Positions 63,935 through 64,000 of a stretch of 64,000 nucleotides of DNA are shown piece by piece. The DNA is taken from NCBI GenBank assembly GCA_032622095.1, contig CP136063.1, positions 118,070,723-118,134,722 on the forward strand, given 5' to 3'. The DNA is from Siphonodentalium dalli. Taxonomy: Eukaryota; Mollusca; Scaphopoda; Gadilida; Siphonodentaliidae. The notes under the pieces were generated by a model. That model did no database searches and was not told the DNA's origin. It worked only from the letters and a program-made list of their open reading frames with translations. The translations under genes were made by a program, and so were the position numbers. The stretch's first letter is position 1. Every line of letters starts with the position of its first letter.

Positions 63935-64000
63935 TTAACCCTTTCATGATGGGAGATGTGCTGACGCAGCCTTAAAGACCCTGTGCCAGTGCATTCTCTG
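63935..64000. mobile_element. piggyBac-like MITE, cut by the window edge
   Basis: TTAACCCTTTCATGATGGGA and CCCTGTGCCAGTGCATTCTC match the inverse of the right part of the element at 12569-12823. Confidence 0.7.

Overview
The window is a stretch of animal nuclear DNA, AT-rich and very repeat-dense. It most likely comes from a bivalve mollusc. That assignment is an inference from the dispersed repeat style: copies that begin with a TTAGCTCAACTT hairpin, carry a tandem core and end in a TGTCATTGACACTTTCAT hairpin, plus abundant palindromic MITEs. I cannot name the species.

The only cellular gene I can support is one giant gene on the + strand, an RNF213 (mysterin) ortholog. Its coding sequence runs from base 1 to 63916 and continues off both ends. 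I placed 30 exons (4760 coding bases, 1586 codons) whose splice phases join without a break. They cover the region before AAA3, the two ATPase-competent AAA+ modules (AAA3 in exons 5-6, AAA4 in exons 12-13) and the long segment after the AAA+ core. The RING finger lies further downstream and is not in the window. One intron (33160-40256) uses a GC-AG splice pair.

Everything else is intronic and mostly mobile DNA. The most interesting items are DIRS-type (tyrosine-recombinase) retroelements. A nearly complete one at 42938-48967 carries gag, RT/RNase H and YR reading frames, with inverted terminal repeats and an internal complementary region (ICR). Two closely similar 4.7-kb elements at 2910-7645 and 33632-38330 have the same inverted-repeat and ICR architecture but no recognisable RT or YR. 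I read them as a non-autonomous DIRS family that has moved twice into introns of this gene.

Other elements: a 3.1-kb MULE/foldback-like element with inverted arms of over 500 bp and a 9-bp target duplication (22614-25735); hAT-like elements with 8-bp duplications (18473-19366, 49274-51182); an 8-bp-duplication element inside the DIRS recombinase gene (46921-47892); piggyBac-like MITEs with TTAA ends; a four-copy TA-flanked MITE family; a pogo-like element with a nested foldback element; bivalve tandem-repeat elements of the pearl/Helentron kind; two tRNA-derived SINEs; a LINE tail; and several unclassified dispersed repeats. No rRNA gene, functional tRNA gene or CRISPR array was seen.
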